Origin: Onchidella celtica
Lineage: Eukaryota > Mollusca > Gastropoda > Systellommatophora > Onchidiidae
Direction: 5' to 3'
Assembly (NCBI GenBank): GCA_963931925.1
Contig: OZ007580.1
Coordinates: 11,106,001-11,170,000, forward strand
DNA length: 64,000 bases
Part shown: one piece after another, positions 46,723-58,899 of the stretch
How positions within the stretch are numbered: the first letter of the stretch is position 1
How the letters are laid out: every line of letters starts with the position of its first letter
The notes under the pieces: generated by a model
Database searches by the model: none
The model's input: only the letters and a program-made list of their open reading frames with translations
What the model was told of the DNA's origin: nothing
Program-made: the position numbers and the translations under genes

Positions 46723-46729
46723 CCTTTCC

Positions 46730-47424
46730 ATCTTTCCTTCTGAGTTTACGCTGATGCCGTCCCCAAACCATCCAAACTGCCAATTTCCAGATGTCTATGG
46801 GAGGTCTAGTAAAACTTACATCTGTTGTGGACGTACCAGAGCGGGGAAGAAAATGACCATCTCTGGTCCTGATGGTTGTGCTGACGAGACCCCGGTCGCC
46901 CAATTAAATGGCACGGTTCTCAGTACACGATACCGCGTCCTGCGTCCTTAATGAGGTTTTGACAAACTAATAGTCCTCCTGGGGTTAGGAGATGATCAAT
47001 GGTCAATCATGGTCTGACGCTGTGTTGAACTGGGCATTGGTCAGTTCGGTCCTTGTTCCTTGGCTGCGACCGTTTTTGTGTGTGTGTGTGTTGTTGTTGT
47101 TGTTTTTTTGTATATATAGGCGACTCGCAAATGAGACTTTGTCTCTTTGCAGTGGCGTCTCATTTTGTAAAGTCTAGGCTCATGAATAGGGATGGGCACA
47201 CATGCGAGACATAGGCACATTACAGTCGATATGAGCATGAAACTAAGGAAAAACAACAACAGGACAGCAAGTCGCATGTTGTTGTTTCGTCATACCGACT
47301 GTTATATGGACGAATACTGTATTTAAAAACAGAGAGCGATTAAGACGATCTTTTTTTTTTTTTTTTTGCCATCCGCCATTCGAAGCAACTTGTTGTGTGA
47401 GCAATGTGCTTGTGTGCGGTATGC
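46730..47424. other. No gene recognised
   Basis: Contains a GTGT/TTG tract (47078-47105) and a T run (47352-47367). Short frames on both strands have no motif. Confidence 0.5.
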
Positions 47425-47540
47425 GTTAGAAACCCGTGTGCCTGAGATATTTTACTGTTGTACCATCACAGATGCTGTGAAAAGTTTCCTGACAACAGGA
47501 TGATAAAGTTATATCTTATCTTATCTTGTCTTGTCTAATG
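47425..47540 (+). mobile_element. Non-LTR retroelement 3' end, TTATC tail, fragment
   Basis: The plus-strand GATGCTGTGAAAAGTTTCC and GATAAAGTTATATCTTATC followed by TTGTC repeats match the terminal part of 42480-42610 in reverse orientation. Confidence 0.55.
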
Positions 47541-48331
47541 ATCATGGTAAAGTCGTTCAGAAAATTGCACATCAACGAAAGTTTAATGCAAGCCGTCCCC
47601 AAACCCTTCTTTCAGTGTCACGCTGTTATGAAACAGTTGTTGCTTCGTCCACTCGAGTCATGGGAGTTCCTCTTCTTCTCCCGCCTTTCCCATCACGTGG
47701 CTTGTGACGCCCCGAATCAAATGTTTTCCCTCTGTTTTTGACCCAGTGCGCAAGGTCTTTCTTTACGCCAGTTGTCTCAAGCCAGATTTGACGTGCGCGA
47801 ACTAGTGAGACGAACTTGTTTCGGTCTCATATTTTATCGAGGTCCCCTTTAACTCATTCGCTACGGTAAGACAAATATTTGGCTCGCAGGTTTTCGCTTC
47901 ACTACGGAAAGCCGAATATTCGGCTCCAGCGGACACCCATTTTCCAACACTAATACTTAAGCCAACTTCTCGAAATAGTGAATCTCATCCTGGGTCATGA
48001 CTTTCCTTTACTTTAATGCCTAATGTATTATGTCTTGTGTTTATTTTGAATGAACGAAAATACGTCTTTGAACTACATCTAAATTTCAAACTGGATAGTG
48101 TTGAAAGTTCCGGTCAACACCCAGAAAAGTTACCGTGGGGATTGAGCTAACTCTATAATTCACATTATGGAACTAAAACCAAGACTTGACTCAGTTCGCT
48201 GCCAGTAAAGCCTTTGGGATGGCTGTAGAATGGGGGCATGGCAGGAAGCAAACCCATGGTAAAAAGAGAAATTGTGTTATTGCTAATGTAGGGGTTTGTA
48301 TTTTGTATTTTGTGCTGTGTATTTTTGTATA
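47541..48331. other. No gene recognised
   Basis: Holds paired CCGAATATTCGGCTC and CAAATATTTGGCTC motifs near 47870-47935, each a small palindrome. Nothing else. Confidence 0.5.
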
Positions 48332-48713
48332 CTTCTTGAATCCCATTTGGGAAATTTGCAGCAGTGCCATTGTAGCCCAGTTACAATTGGAGCAGACATG
48401 TCGTCACCATAGTGGAGCGCTGGTTGGCGGCTTTGGGGGGGGGGGGGGGTGGGGAGGGGGGGGGGAGGGATAATTATATTTTATTGAATTTTATTTAATT
48501 TTGAACGGGTAGCGGCCCTGTTCGGCCTACACTTTTCGATTTCCAACTGCCAGATATCTTTATTCGTGCCCAACGTGTACAACGTGCACAGCGTATGCAC
48601 ATGGACCCTCCCGAGTTTCTTCGTCCTTATCCGAGAAGACTAGGTGTCGATCCTACCTACCATAGGGTCAGGGACAGGAAAATATGAGGAAAATCCCAAA
48701 ATTCCAACACTGG
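48332..48713 (-). mobile_element. SINE copy, tail A, head truncated
   Basis: The tail-A end on the left (TTTTTGTATAC, CCCATTTGGGAAATTTGC) is followed by the G-rich stretch and a core with small duplications around CAACGTGTACAACGTGCACA. The right side stops in the head before the B box, at AATTCCAACACTGG. Confidence 0.75.
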
Positions 48714-48779
48714 AAAATTTAAAAAAAAAAAAAAAAAGTCGCTTCTGTTATTACCGCATTTTAACTTAGGAAATAGAAT

Positions 48780-49195
48780 AGATACAATAATAATAATAAT
48801 AAATAATAAATAGAATTTCTATAGCGCATTTCTAATAAAATTATTACTCAATGCGCTATACATTGCATCAATAAGATACATACACTTTCCAAATCTCATA
48901 CTAAAACACGCACTCTCATCCATACAAACTTTCAGTTTCACACACATATACGCTCTTAGTCACATAACACTAGCTTATATAATCAATTGTAACATCAAAG
49001 TACAGAATAGAATTTTGAAAATTTAACAGTTTCGGAGGAAAAGGTGATGTTTTACGCTTTTCTTAAAGCTTTCAAGATTCGGTGATTCACGAATGTTCAA
49101 GGGTATCTGGTTCCAGACAAAAGGTCCAAGATAGTTGAAGGATCTATGGCCAATCATTGAATAATACAAAAATAAGGCGAGTGTTACCATTCTGA
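48780..49195 (-). mobile_element. LINE 3' end (CR1/L2-like C-terminus) with GCGC/ATT tail
   Basis: The minus strand encodes FNYLGPFVWNQIPLNIRESP and then LESFKKSVKHHLFLRNC and a stop, the classic WNxLPxxIR ... FKxxLKxxLF ending of CR1/L2 ORF2. The 3' region carries ATAGCGCATTGAG and ATGCGCTATAGAAATTC, then ATT repeats. No interruption is visible in the final 40 codons. Confidence 0.75.
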
Positions 49196-50130
49196 AATCT
49201 CCAGTACATTTTTCGTAGATCTAATAGTAATTATGTTTGTTGTATGTTTAATTAATCCATTTTTCTGAAGAACTTTTGATTTATTTGATATTAATATGAG
49301 ATTCAGTCTCCTCCTCACTGCGATCGTTCCTTCTCTTTCTCCTTTCTTATGTCCCTCCCCATCACTTTATTTATACAATTGCCCCCATTCTCGAATTTTC
49401 TGGGTTGCTCTTCATCCTACAAAGGCGTGACCTTTTTGCTTTCACTCAAATTACTCCTTGATGACAGTGTTACTCCGTAGTGTCAACTCTCTGTTCTGCT
49501 GGAGGGAAGAAGGGCAGTGGGTTAATAAAATATCGATCACTTAATTGAGTTTTTAATTATTTTTTGAGTACAGCGGCTTTCGTTAAGGATGTCTGCAGAA
49601 CAGGAACATTCGGTGTAAAATAATAATTACACGGGCGTGCCAGACGGGACTGGGGGGGGGGGGGCAACTTCGCTCAAGTCCAAATTCGGGCAAAACAGCG
49701 GAGAAAACTTGGGTAAAGCAAAAGAGAAACTTGGAACAGAGAAAGCAAAAGGCTTAATAGATTATGTGTGTAAAGTTTCGTGCAAATCATCATCTCGGTC
49801 TCCCCCCCCCCCCTCCCCCCCTTACCAATGAGTTCCTCTACGCCTATGAATAATTACGCATACCATCAGACACCTTTTCCTACATTTTCCTCATGGTGGT
49901 TGCCTGATGTACTCGTGTGTACTTATAATTTGATAATCTGATACATTAGTAATGATTTTGAGAGAGAGTGGAAATGAAGCACAAAAATCTTGGACTAAAA
50001 TGCAGTTTCCATTACTTGACATTCGTTTTTCACCCTTATAAGACTTCTAGGTTAATCAAGAATCTCTGGGCCGATTCTCTTCATTCTCTTTCGATGAAGG
50101 GTTTAGAGGAAAAAAACATGGAGAAAGCAA
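49196..50130. other. No gene recognised
   Basis: AT-rich with a G run at about 49652-49664 and C runs at about 49802-49820. Confidence 0.5.
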
Positions 50131-50137
50131 GAAAGAG

Positions 50138-50154
50138 AAAGAGAGAGGGCAAGC

Positions 50155-50250
<96 letters not shown>

Positions 50251-50456
50251 GAGAAGAAAGAAAGAGAGAGAGAGAGAGAGAGACACGGATGGATACACCA
50301 TTTCTTTCCATTGTCTTTCAATGAAGAGTTGGAAAAAAAACATGAATGAGAGAAAAAGAGAGAGAAAGATAGACAGAGCTGGAGATAGAGATAGAAATAG
50401 ACAGAGACAGAGAAAGAGAGAGAGAGAGACAGACAGACAGGCGACAGATAGAGTGA

Positions 50457-50504
<48 letters not shown>

Positions 50505-50610
50505 TAAAGAGAGATATAAAAAGAGAGTGACTGAGAGAGACGCTGCAGGAGAAAGATAAAAAGAGAAAAGACAGAGAGAAAGAGGGAGAGAAAGAGAGAA
50601 AGAGGCTAAT
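50138..50610 (+). repeat. GA-rich array, about 470 bp
   Basis: Two GA microsatellite blocks (50138-50282 and 50345-50610) are separated by about 60 bp of ordinary sequence. The pieces TTTCNATGAAG and GAAAAAAACATG occur before each block (about 50089-50122 and 50317-50346), so the block pair arose by segmental duplication. Frames here are compositional. Confidence 0.9.
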
Positions 50611-50862
50611 GAACTGAGCCAGAATTGCGGCTCCGCTGTTATGTAAAAATGCATGATTTCCTACTTTTACACCCAACCAACAGTGTTAACCAAACAGTAC
50701 CATCATAATCATAGTATGTCACAAAACAACTCAGTAAACGAATTCTTATTAAACCCGCCCGCTAATAAAGATAATGTCGAAAAAAAAAATAATGGATCCT
50801 GTTTGGCGACATTACTGGTTAAACATGTCTTTAAAATATTTTACGAATAAAGGTAATATCTT

Positions 50863-50899
<37 letters not shown>

Positions 50900-51026
50900 G
50901 AAACCATAAAACGTTACATTTCTTCGTATAGTATGACTTGCATCAATACCCGTCAAAGCGGTGTCGTGTGTGAATGGTTAAATTCAGCATCAGAGACATC
51001 ATTCTGTACTATGCAAAAACAACCGC
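50611..51026. other. No gene recognised
   Basis: Contains a CAA tract at about 50862-50899. Its right end holds the 5' target site of the next SINE. Confidence 0.5.
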
Positions 51027-51034
51027 TTTTGTTG

Positions 51035-51437
51035 GGGGACGCGTTGGTCTAGAGACACGGTGCTCGCATCTGACGCCAAAGGTACCGCGTTCGATCCGCG
51101 GTCGATGCAGGTATGTTGACATTTGTTTATTTTCTTTTTGGGGGGGGGGGGCGGGGGCGGGGGCGGTATTCTGTCCCCGATCCTATGGAAGGTAGGATTG
51201 AGCACCTAGTCTTCCCGGATAAGGACGAAAAACTCGGAGGACCCCTGTGAACGCTGCGAACGTTAAAGATACCTTGGCAGTTGAAAGTCCAGAAGGACAA
51301 TGCCAAAGTAGGCCGCTACCCGGGCAAACATTCAAAAAAACGACGAATTCCCGACCACAACAAGAACAATAAAAGCCAGAAAAGCCAGGTGTAAATGCCA
51401 AGGGCAGAGAACTTCCTAAATTATGACCTAAACACAG
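51035..51437 (+). mobile_element. SINE copy, tail B, full length, beside satellite
   Basis: Head GGGGACGCGTTGGTCTAGAG with B box GTTCGATCC, a G-rich insertion, core (TCCCGGATAAGGACGAAAAA, GTTAAAGATACCTTGGCAGT) and tail B with GTGTAAATGCCAAGGGCAG, then TATGACCTAAACACAG. The 8-bp TTTTGTTG occurs just before the head (51027-51034) and just after the tail (51441-51448), fitting a target duplication. The last about 27 bp of the SINE plus this duplication reappear as the unit of the satellite that follows. Confidence 0.85.
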
Positions 51438-52905
51438 CAATTTTGTTGTGAGAACTATCTAATATGACCTAAACACAGCAATTTTGTTGTGAGAACTATC
51501 TAATATGACCTAAACACAGCAATTTTGTTGTGAGAACTATCTAATATGACCTAAACACAGCAATTTTGTTGTGAGAACTATCTAATATGATCTAAACACA
51601 GCAATTTTGTTGTGAGAACTATCTAATATGACCTAAACACAGCAATTTTGTTGTGAGAACTATCTAATATGATCTAAACACAGCAATTTTGTTGTGAGAA
51701 CTATCTAATATGACCTAAACACAGCAATTTTGTTGTGAGAACTATCTAATATGATCTAAACACAGCAATTTTGTTCTGAGAACTATCTAATATGACCTAA
51801 ACACAGCAATTTTGTTGTGAGAACTATCTAATATGATCTAAACACAGCAATTTTGTTGTGAGAACTATCTAATATGATCTAAACACAGCAATTTTGTTGT
51901 GAGAACTATCTAATATGATCTAAACACAGCAATTTTGTTGTGAGAACTATCTAATATGATCTAAACACAGCAATTTTGTTGTGAGAACTATCTAATATGA
52001 CCTAAACACAGCAATTTTTTTGTGAGAACTATCTAATATGACCTAAACACAGCAATTTTGTTGTGAGAACTATCTAATATGACCTAAACACAGCAATTTT
52101 GTTGTGAGAACTATCTAATATGACCTAAACACAGCAATTTTGTTGTGAGAACTATCTAATATGACCTAAACACAGCAATTTTGTTGTGAGAACTATCTAA
52201 TATGATCTAAACACAGCAATTTTGTTGTGAGAACTATCTAATATGACCTAAACACAGCAATTTTGTTTTGAGAACTATCTAATATGATCTAAACACAGCA
52301 ATTTTGTTGTGAGAACTATCTAATATGATCTAAACACAGCAATTTTGTTGTGAGAACTATCTAATATGACCTAAACACAGCAATTTTGTTGTGAGAACTA
52401 TCTAATATGACCTAAACACAGCAATTTTGTTGTGAGAACTATCTAATATGACCTAAACACAGCAATTTTGTTGTGAGAACTATCTAATATGACCTAAACA
52501 CAGCAATTTTGTTGTGAGAACTATCTAATATGACCTAAACACAGCAATTTTGTTGTGAGAACTATCTAATATGACCTAAACACAGCAATTTTGTTGTGAG
52601 AACTATCTAATATGACCTAAACACAGCAATTTTGTTGTGAGAACTATCTAATATGACCTAAACACAGCAATTTTGTTGTGAGAACTATCTAATATGACCT
52701 AAACACAGCAATTTTGTTGTGAGAACTATCTAATATGACCTAAACACAGCAATTTTGTTGTGAGAACTATCTAATATGACCTAAACACAGCAATTTTGTT
52801 GTGAGAACTATCTAATATGACCTAAACACAGCAATTTTGTTGTGAGAACTATCTAATATGACCTAAACACAGCAATTTTGTTGTGAGAACTATCTAATAT
52901 GACCT
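51425..52905 (+). repeat. 41-bp satellite array, 36 units
   Basis: Exactly 36 units of 41 bp run from 51425 to 52900, followed by a 5-bp partial. Each unit joins TATGACCTAAACACAG (SINE tail B end) to CAATTTTGTTGTGA (containing the SINE target duplication) and GAACTATCTAA (SINE-tail-like). Units differ mainly at one site, GACC or GATC: GATC occurs in units 5, 7, 9, 11-14, 20, 22 and 23. Units 24-36 look identical, implying recent growth at the right end. No stop-free frame or promoter is apparent. Confidence 0.95.
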
Positions 52906-53580
52906 TACAGCCATAATGACCGCATCAAAAATAATTTCCAGTTTAATTCTATAATTCCTCTGCCTAAGTAGTATTTCGAAATACCATAACATCATTTTCC
53001 TTACGCATGAACATAACCGATTTCTAAGTAAGTAGTAATTGTATTTTATAATTTTAGTTTGATTTGTTCATTTCACAATATTTTAGTTCCCACTGTTTTT
53101 GTCAGTAACTTTCAGATTTTTAAATTCCGATTTTTTGCCTTACTTAGATTTGATGTGTTTTCTTCATTTCTAACGATTCTGCCACCCACCCACCCACCCC
53201 GCATGTTCTTGAGATTGATTCCAATAGTTTATAACTGAAATTTGCCGCACGAAGAATGTGTCACTCCACTAATGTGACAACATAATGGACTGATGTTAGC
53301 CAAAGCGCCTACATGCGACCTTGTGCACTGCAGTCTCGAGGCCTATTTAAATATCTAGGTGACAGAGTGGAGGCGTACGTACTTGTAACAACATTAAAAC
53401 AACAACAACAACAACAAATTGAAACTCTTAGTAGAAGGAAACATAATATGGCCCTGAACTTTCTACGAAGGACGGCACAGAATGCAACATTTCACAGAAG
53501 CCCAAGTTCTGTGGCGTCAAATGCAGCAAACTAAAATAACCCGCAAGAGGCAAAAATATAAAATATGAGCTCACTGCCTG
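52906..53580. other. No gene recognised
   Basis: AT-rich, with a CCCA run (about 53181-53198) and a CAA tract (53397-53416). GGCGTACGTACTTGTAACAA near 53371 resembles an end of the 290-bp MITE. Confidence 0.5.
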
Positions 53581-53588
53581 GTCTCCGC

Positions 53589-53952
53589 GGTTGGGACACG
53601 GTGCTTGTCGCTCATGCCGAAAGTACTGGGTTCGATCCCCGGTCGGTGCAGGCATGTTGGATTTTTTTTTTCGGGGGTAAAAATTCCGGTCCCTGATCCT
53701 ATGGTAGGTAGGATCGAGCACCTAGACTTCTCGGATAAGGACGATAAACTCGGAGGACCCGTGTGCACTTTGCGCAGGTTAAAAATACCTTGGCAGTTAA
53801 AAGTCGAGAAGAGCAGGGCGAAAAAGGCCGCTGCCCGGGCAAAATTCTACAAAACTAATACACTGAAAAAAGCACAAAATAACTAAAAACAAAAAAAGTG
53901 AAATGTATATGCCAAGGGCATCGAACCTTCTAAAACAAAGACCTAAACACAC
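53589..53952 (+). mobile_element. SINE copy, tail B, with 8-bp target duplication
   Basis: Starts a few bases inside the tRNA head (GGTTGGGACACGG), with B box GGTTCGATCCC and a TCTCGGATAAGGACGATAAA core, then tail B ending AAAGACCTAAACACAC. GTCTCCGC at 53581-53588 and 53953-53960 is a perfect 8-bp target duplication. That fixes both ends and shows that tail B terminates right after ACCTAAACACAC. Confidence 0.85.
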
Positions 53953-54032
53953 GTCTCCGCTTGCCCTTCTTTTCCAGCTTATGTAGACATAGGTGACTTG
54001 GTTTAGGCATGAAAAGAAAAAAATCATCATAC

Positions 54033-54373
54033 AGTAATGTAGCTAGATGGTGAATTGTAAGCACCTTAAACTTGGTGATTACCCTGACCAAAAATTTTGA
54101 AACTTTTTGTGCTACCTCAAAATTTAAGGACAAATTACATAGACACACTCATTTTGGAAACAAATTCCGGTCTTTCATATCAATTGTATATATTAGAATG
54201 ATAAGCTAGATTAATTATATATATTAGATAAGCTTGGTGGTGAACTTGTAAGCACCTTAAACTTTGTGACTAACAGTCCAAAAAATGTTGTAACTTTTTT
54301 GCGCTTTCTCAATTTTTGAGGACAAATTACATAGACACACTCATTTTGGACAAATTCTGGTCTTTCATATTAA
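54033..54373 (+). repeat. Diverged tandem duplication, about 185-bp unit
   Basis: Two units share TTGTAAGCACCTTAAACTT, GGACAAATTACATAGACACA and GGTCTTTCATAT. Small indels separate them, so the duplication is older than that at 5327-5667. Confidence 0.85.
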
Positions 54374-54787
54374 TTATTTACCTGTTATTGTTTCTTCCCT
54401 TTTTTTTTTTTACCCGCAAAATCATAGGTGCATTTCTGCAGCTAGAATTCAAAAGTATGATCGAAGTAATTTCGTTCATTGCCTCATTTTACTTACTGCT
54501 CTACCAACTTCAAATATGACATTTCTGTCTGTGTATTCGTCCAGTGTACGTCACAACTAGCAAAGAAAAAACCAAAACTCTCTTTGAAACCTAGAACTAT
54601 GACTTGTCCCTATCCATAAATATTTCCATTGTTTTCATATACCAGCCGACCCATGCCAGATAAATCTTGCAAATTTTCCATGTACCAAACCCAACCGTAC
54701 ATCCAGATCTAGGCTACATTAAAACAGCATTCAAATTCAATGCAATGTCTAATAGAATTTTCTGTTACACCACAACTTCACGTAGAA
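54374..54787. other. No gene recognised
   Basis: AT-rich spacer with a T run near 54400. Confidence 0.5.
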
Positions 54788-54985
54788 ATACACAGATGTG
54801 ATAACATTGATTTTCGACCACTAATGTGAAAAGAGGGGTCAAGGACATAATTTCCTGTCACACTTTTCGGTTCTACCCGATGAAAATGCGTCTTTTTGCG
54901 GCTCAAAAAATATTAATAATAATAAATAATAGTAAAGACTGATTTTTGTTCAAAATGAATATGTCCACGTAACTCTTCGACAAAA
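54788..54985 (+). repeat. Diverged repeat, partner of 26695-26930
   Basis: Collinear blocks (CACAGATGTGAT, GATTTTCGACCA, GTCAAGGACATAATTTCCTG, CGATGAAAATGCG, GTCCACGTAA) match 26695-26930 in the same orientation. Unknown element type. Confidence 0.5.
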
Positions 54986-55070
54986 CTTGATGCAACTCGC
55001 CAAGTTTCCTAATTTTTGATGGCGTAGTCGTGATGTTTTAGTTGTTTACAGGTTCACCCTCTAACTCCAT

Positions 55071-55225
55071 TAGGCCCGGCACGCACTATGTTAAAATTGA
55101 TCATCCGTTCAATGCAAGCAATCTTTGGCGTGGTGTGCAGCACTGTAAACTCTTTGCCAAGCAAGCAAAAATCTGCGTTTGCACGCCGTGCAGCAGACAA
55201 AACAGGATAGTGCGCGCCGGGCCTT
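55071..55225. mobile_element. Short GC-rich MITE, copy 2
   Basis: The ends TAGGCCCGGCACGCACTATG and ATAGTGCGCGCCGGGCCT are almost perfect inverted repeats. The sequence is the reverse complement of 14334-14489, including the TTTGCCAAGCAAGCAAAAAT block. This copy has the cleaner ends. Confidence 0.7.
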
Positions 55226-55860
55226 ATAGTAAGTAGATTATATTTTTAATTCTAGACCGTCTATTTTGGACATTACTCGCTGATTCAGCGTTTCCCGAAG
55301 GACTCTACATCTCCGTCATATGATCTTTTTATGAGGAAATTAGAATCTCTTATCATCTGGTTATGGGACAGAAAACAACAACAAAAAAACAACACAAAAA
55401 ACGAACGGTATTTAACGTTGAGATGATTAAGAGCCTGAATGTTTTAAATTGCGTCTATCGAAAACGTTTCAAGAAACAAGATTATATATGGCGATAACCT
55501 TATAATTCACACTTAATGATACATTCAGGCAAAAAATCCAGAGATTAGTGTAAAGTAATACACTGCGATAGTTCGAATAAAGTGCATTTGGCGGCAAAGG
55601 AATAAAGACACATTTGTGACTTTTTCTTTATGAAATTTCATTTTCTTGTGCCGGCTTGGTATAATTGCAATTTATCGAAATAATCTCTACATGTTGATTA
55701 TTTAGGTTTTGAATTCTGAATGGAAAATGTTTGGTTTCAGGTGGAATGCAGTAAAGGGGGGGGGGGGGGGCTATATGAAACTCTTAATGAACATTTCGTG
55801 TGTATCTGGATGCGTGCGGGATTTTATCTTCATTTTACAGAGGAGAGAATTCAAAATATT
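55226..55860. other. No gene recognised
   Basis: AT-rich with a G run at about 55757-55769. Confidence 0.5.
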
Positions 55861-55935
55861 TTTATTCTCTCTCTCTCTCTCTCTCTTTCTCTCCCTCTCT
55901 CTCTCCCCCCCCCCCCCATACACACACACACTCCC
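55861..55935 (+). repeat. CT, C and CA tract
   Basis: CT repeats, then a C homopolymer (55905-55917), then a short CA run. Confidence 0.9.
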
Positions 55936-56071
55936 TACCCCGCATACCTCTTCTACCCGAGTGAAATTTTTTTTATGAAAGATAACAAAAATTCCATGAA
56001 ATTACCACAGAGGTTGGGTGGGGATATTTTCTCTGGGGCCAGGGGGGGGGGTGGGGGGGAGGGGGCGGGTA

Positions 56072-56281
56072 TGTAGACAAACAGGCAGACAAGCTGATAG
56101 GCCGGCGGACAGAAAGACAGACATGCAGCTTGACAGTTAGTCAGGTAGACAGAAGGACAGACAGATAGATAAATAGATGGCTAGGCAGGCAGACAGACAG
56201 ACAGATAGACAGACAGACAGCTATAGACAGAAGGTAGACAGACAGACAGACAGAGAGACAGACAAATAGACAGATAGATAT

Positions 56282-56322
<41 letters not shown>

Positions 56323-56324
56323 TC

Positions 56325-56393
<69 letters not shown>

Positions 56394-56419
56394 GTAGATA
56401 GATAGATAGATAGATAGAC

Positions 56420-56453
<34 letters not shown>
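56072..56453 (+). repeat. GACA/GATA microsatellite
   Basis: A degenerate GACA-rich first half passes into nearly perfect GATA repeats. It is the complementary motif to the TATC arrays at 12.1 and 41.4 kb. Confidence 0.95.
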
Positions 56454-58083
56454 GATTTGATCCTAACTGATAAAGTAACCGATTGAGTGGTTTAATTCAA
56501 TGGATTATGCGAACCAGTTACGTATTTTCATTTGCCGAAGCAATGAATGGAAGGTGTCTTACTATGAAGAAGTTACTACAGTACGTAATAATCCAACTAC
56601 TTTCTCGTCTGGCTTCAGACAACTGACATTTTGTGATACAATTTCAATTGCAACCAGTTCTCCAAGGGGAAAAACATGTTAATATGACCGTGTACTCACT
56701 GTACATTTCATGACAAATTTTTCAGATTTTTGCTGAAACAAGGAAGGGAAAAACCCAACAACTGCACTGCACAAGAGAAGAAAATTGGATGAAATAAGAA
56801 AACAACATTTGAATGAACCTTTCCTGCCCAAAGAAAGATTAATGTGAGCCAGATCTTTCATTATCCCGGCCAACTCTGATGATCAAATTATATGTCAGAG
56901 AACAAATTAGTGTTTTAAGGCGAATGAAAATTCCGTGATTTACAAGAGGAACATTGGACGAGTGACATTTGGCGTTGAGAGAAAAGTGCTGGAAAAAGGA
57001 AGAGTTTGCAGCCCTTCATTCGTGGGTTTTTCCTGAATGCGGAATCATTTGCTGGTCTATGAATGACCTGCGGGACTCAGCGATAGCCAAGTGTCTCTGG
57101 TGATGGCAGGTGAGTGTACTAAATATTGATGTCATTCGCAATTGGTTAATAATTCATAAATGTCTTTCTTGAACAGGTTGTTTTTTTTTTTCTGTAATTT
57201 TGCACTGCTACTTTTTTTTTTTCAGATATTGATTTTCAAATGAAGATTTTTGCTGGTATATTAAGAAAATAAATTCTTATTTCAAGAGGTATTTTGCGAG
57301 CGCTCATGACGGAATCTCTAACAATCTCTCTGCAAGCTGAATGTCTTTCCTTAATAGTGAGCATCACCACCTTAGTTCTGGTTTGTTCTATCTCCACTTT
57401 CTGAAAAAACTGGAGGTCTTTGACTCTGTAGAAGAGGTGTAACAAATGTACACTTTGGCACTTGTTTAAAATGTCTTGTGGTACTTGTCAAAATGTTTCA
57501 CTGTTCCTCATCATATCACTAAAGCCGCAAAAGTTCAAGGTATTCTTTCTCAGTTGTGCAAAATGTGTAGTTGGAACAAACAACAACTAAGGCTGTGATA
57601 TTTCCCCCCGTTCTCAGAATATGAAGCTTTATTTTCACCATAGCCTTTATGCAGTTACATGGTTTTGTAAGATGCTAGGTAGCTGTTGTTATTTTCGAAC
57701 AGACAAAAGGAAGATTTATATATTCGGCTCTAAAATAATCATGCCCTAAGGGAAACCAAAATCTCCTTATATCTGGGCGATAAACATCACAATTGCCAAG
57801 AAAGGACATTCTTTTGACTATGGAGAAGATATCCTGTAGCGCTACTCAACGTGTTCCGAAGGTCCTATGGTATTATATGATCTATTTCCATGGTGACGAA
57901 GCCGCGATTGTTTCTGAGATTAGCAAACAACAGGCGGCGGATTTTCAAGCACTTTCTGACCACAGCAAGACGCAGTCTCATTTGGCTTTAAACTATCTTG
58001 AAAATGTGAGGATTTTGTAGGAATTTTTTTTAGGAACTTTAGATAAAGGTCCCGCATTATCCGGGATAAACCTGTGAACCCAC

Positions 58084-58084
<1 letters not shown>
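56454..58084. other. No convincing gene
   Basis: About 1.6 kb of moderate complexity. A good 5' splice-site match, GCAG followed by GTGAGT, occurs at 57105-57114, but the preceding sequence gives no recognisable exon. A 75-codon frame (57793-58020) shows no motif. Confidence 0.4.
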
Positions 58085-58155
<71 letters not shown>

Positions 58156-58157
58156 TT
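58085..58157 (+). repeat. CT microsatellite
   Basis: About 70 bp of nearly perfect CT repeat. Confidence 0.95.
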
Positions 58158-58890
58158 TCGGTCTAGAACACTTCCCGTAATCTAAACAGTCTTACTACAG
58201 ATTTCATGCGCATCCTATGCACTCACTTCTGGTAGGGAAATTACGTGCACCGAACTGAACGTGTATTAATATCTTTTTCCGGTACGGTGGGCTTGCTACA
58301 GGGAGCCAAAACAAAGATCATGGTATATTACATTTTCACAACTTTGTGTTTAAAAATACCTGCAACTTGAATCAACACAATCGGTGGATACGAAAGCGAT
58401 TGGGCTGGATTAGTTGACACGTAGGAAAATTAACTTTATAATTTTTGAAACTGTCCTTTTGCACCACAATGAATTACTTCCGCCACTTTTTTTATAATAA
58501 GATTTGGCCGCAGCCGTTTCAAGAATATAATGCTGATCTGTTTTATTGCATTCTTTCAGTAGGACAGGAACGTGTTTTTCATGATCATGAAATCTGCGCC
58601 GTCATAAACTTGTCCACTAAGAATGACAAGGTTTTATCTCCACTTTTGGGCTGAACTGAGTTTGACACTGCACACTACTTTTAAGGGTCTTCTCCACTGC
58701 AGATTCGACGCGTAATTTGTAAATATTACTGAAAAGCAAAAGAATATATTCTGTAAAAGCTATGATCACATGACAACTTCAGACCTCGATTTCTCAAAAG
58801 TTGACGGATTGGGGTTAGTACTTTATCATTCTAAGAGGACGAACTGATATTATAAAGACAGATTTATTATGAAAAACAAAATGTGTCACT
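58158..58890. other. No gene recognised
   Basis: AT-rich. A 69-codon frame at 58445-58654 has no recognisable motif. Confidence 0.5.
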
Positions 58891-58899
58891 GCGGATACC

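Noticed and set aside
51425-52905. CRISPR array
   Set aside because: The 41-bp units are contiguous with no unique spacers, and the context is an animal SINE.
57105-57114. A host exon ending at a GTGAGT splice donor
   Set aside because: No coding motif, acceptor or second exon could be recognised.
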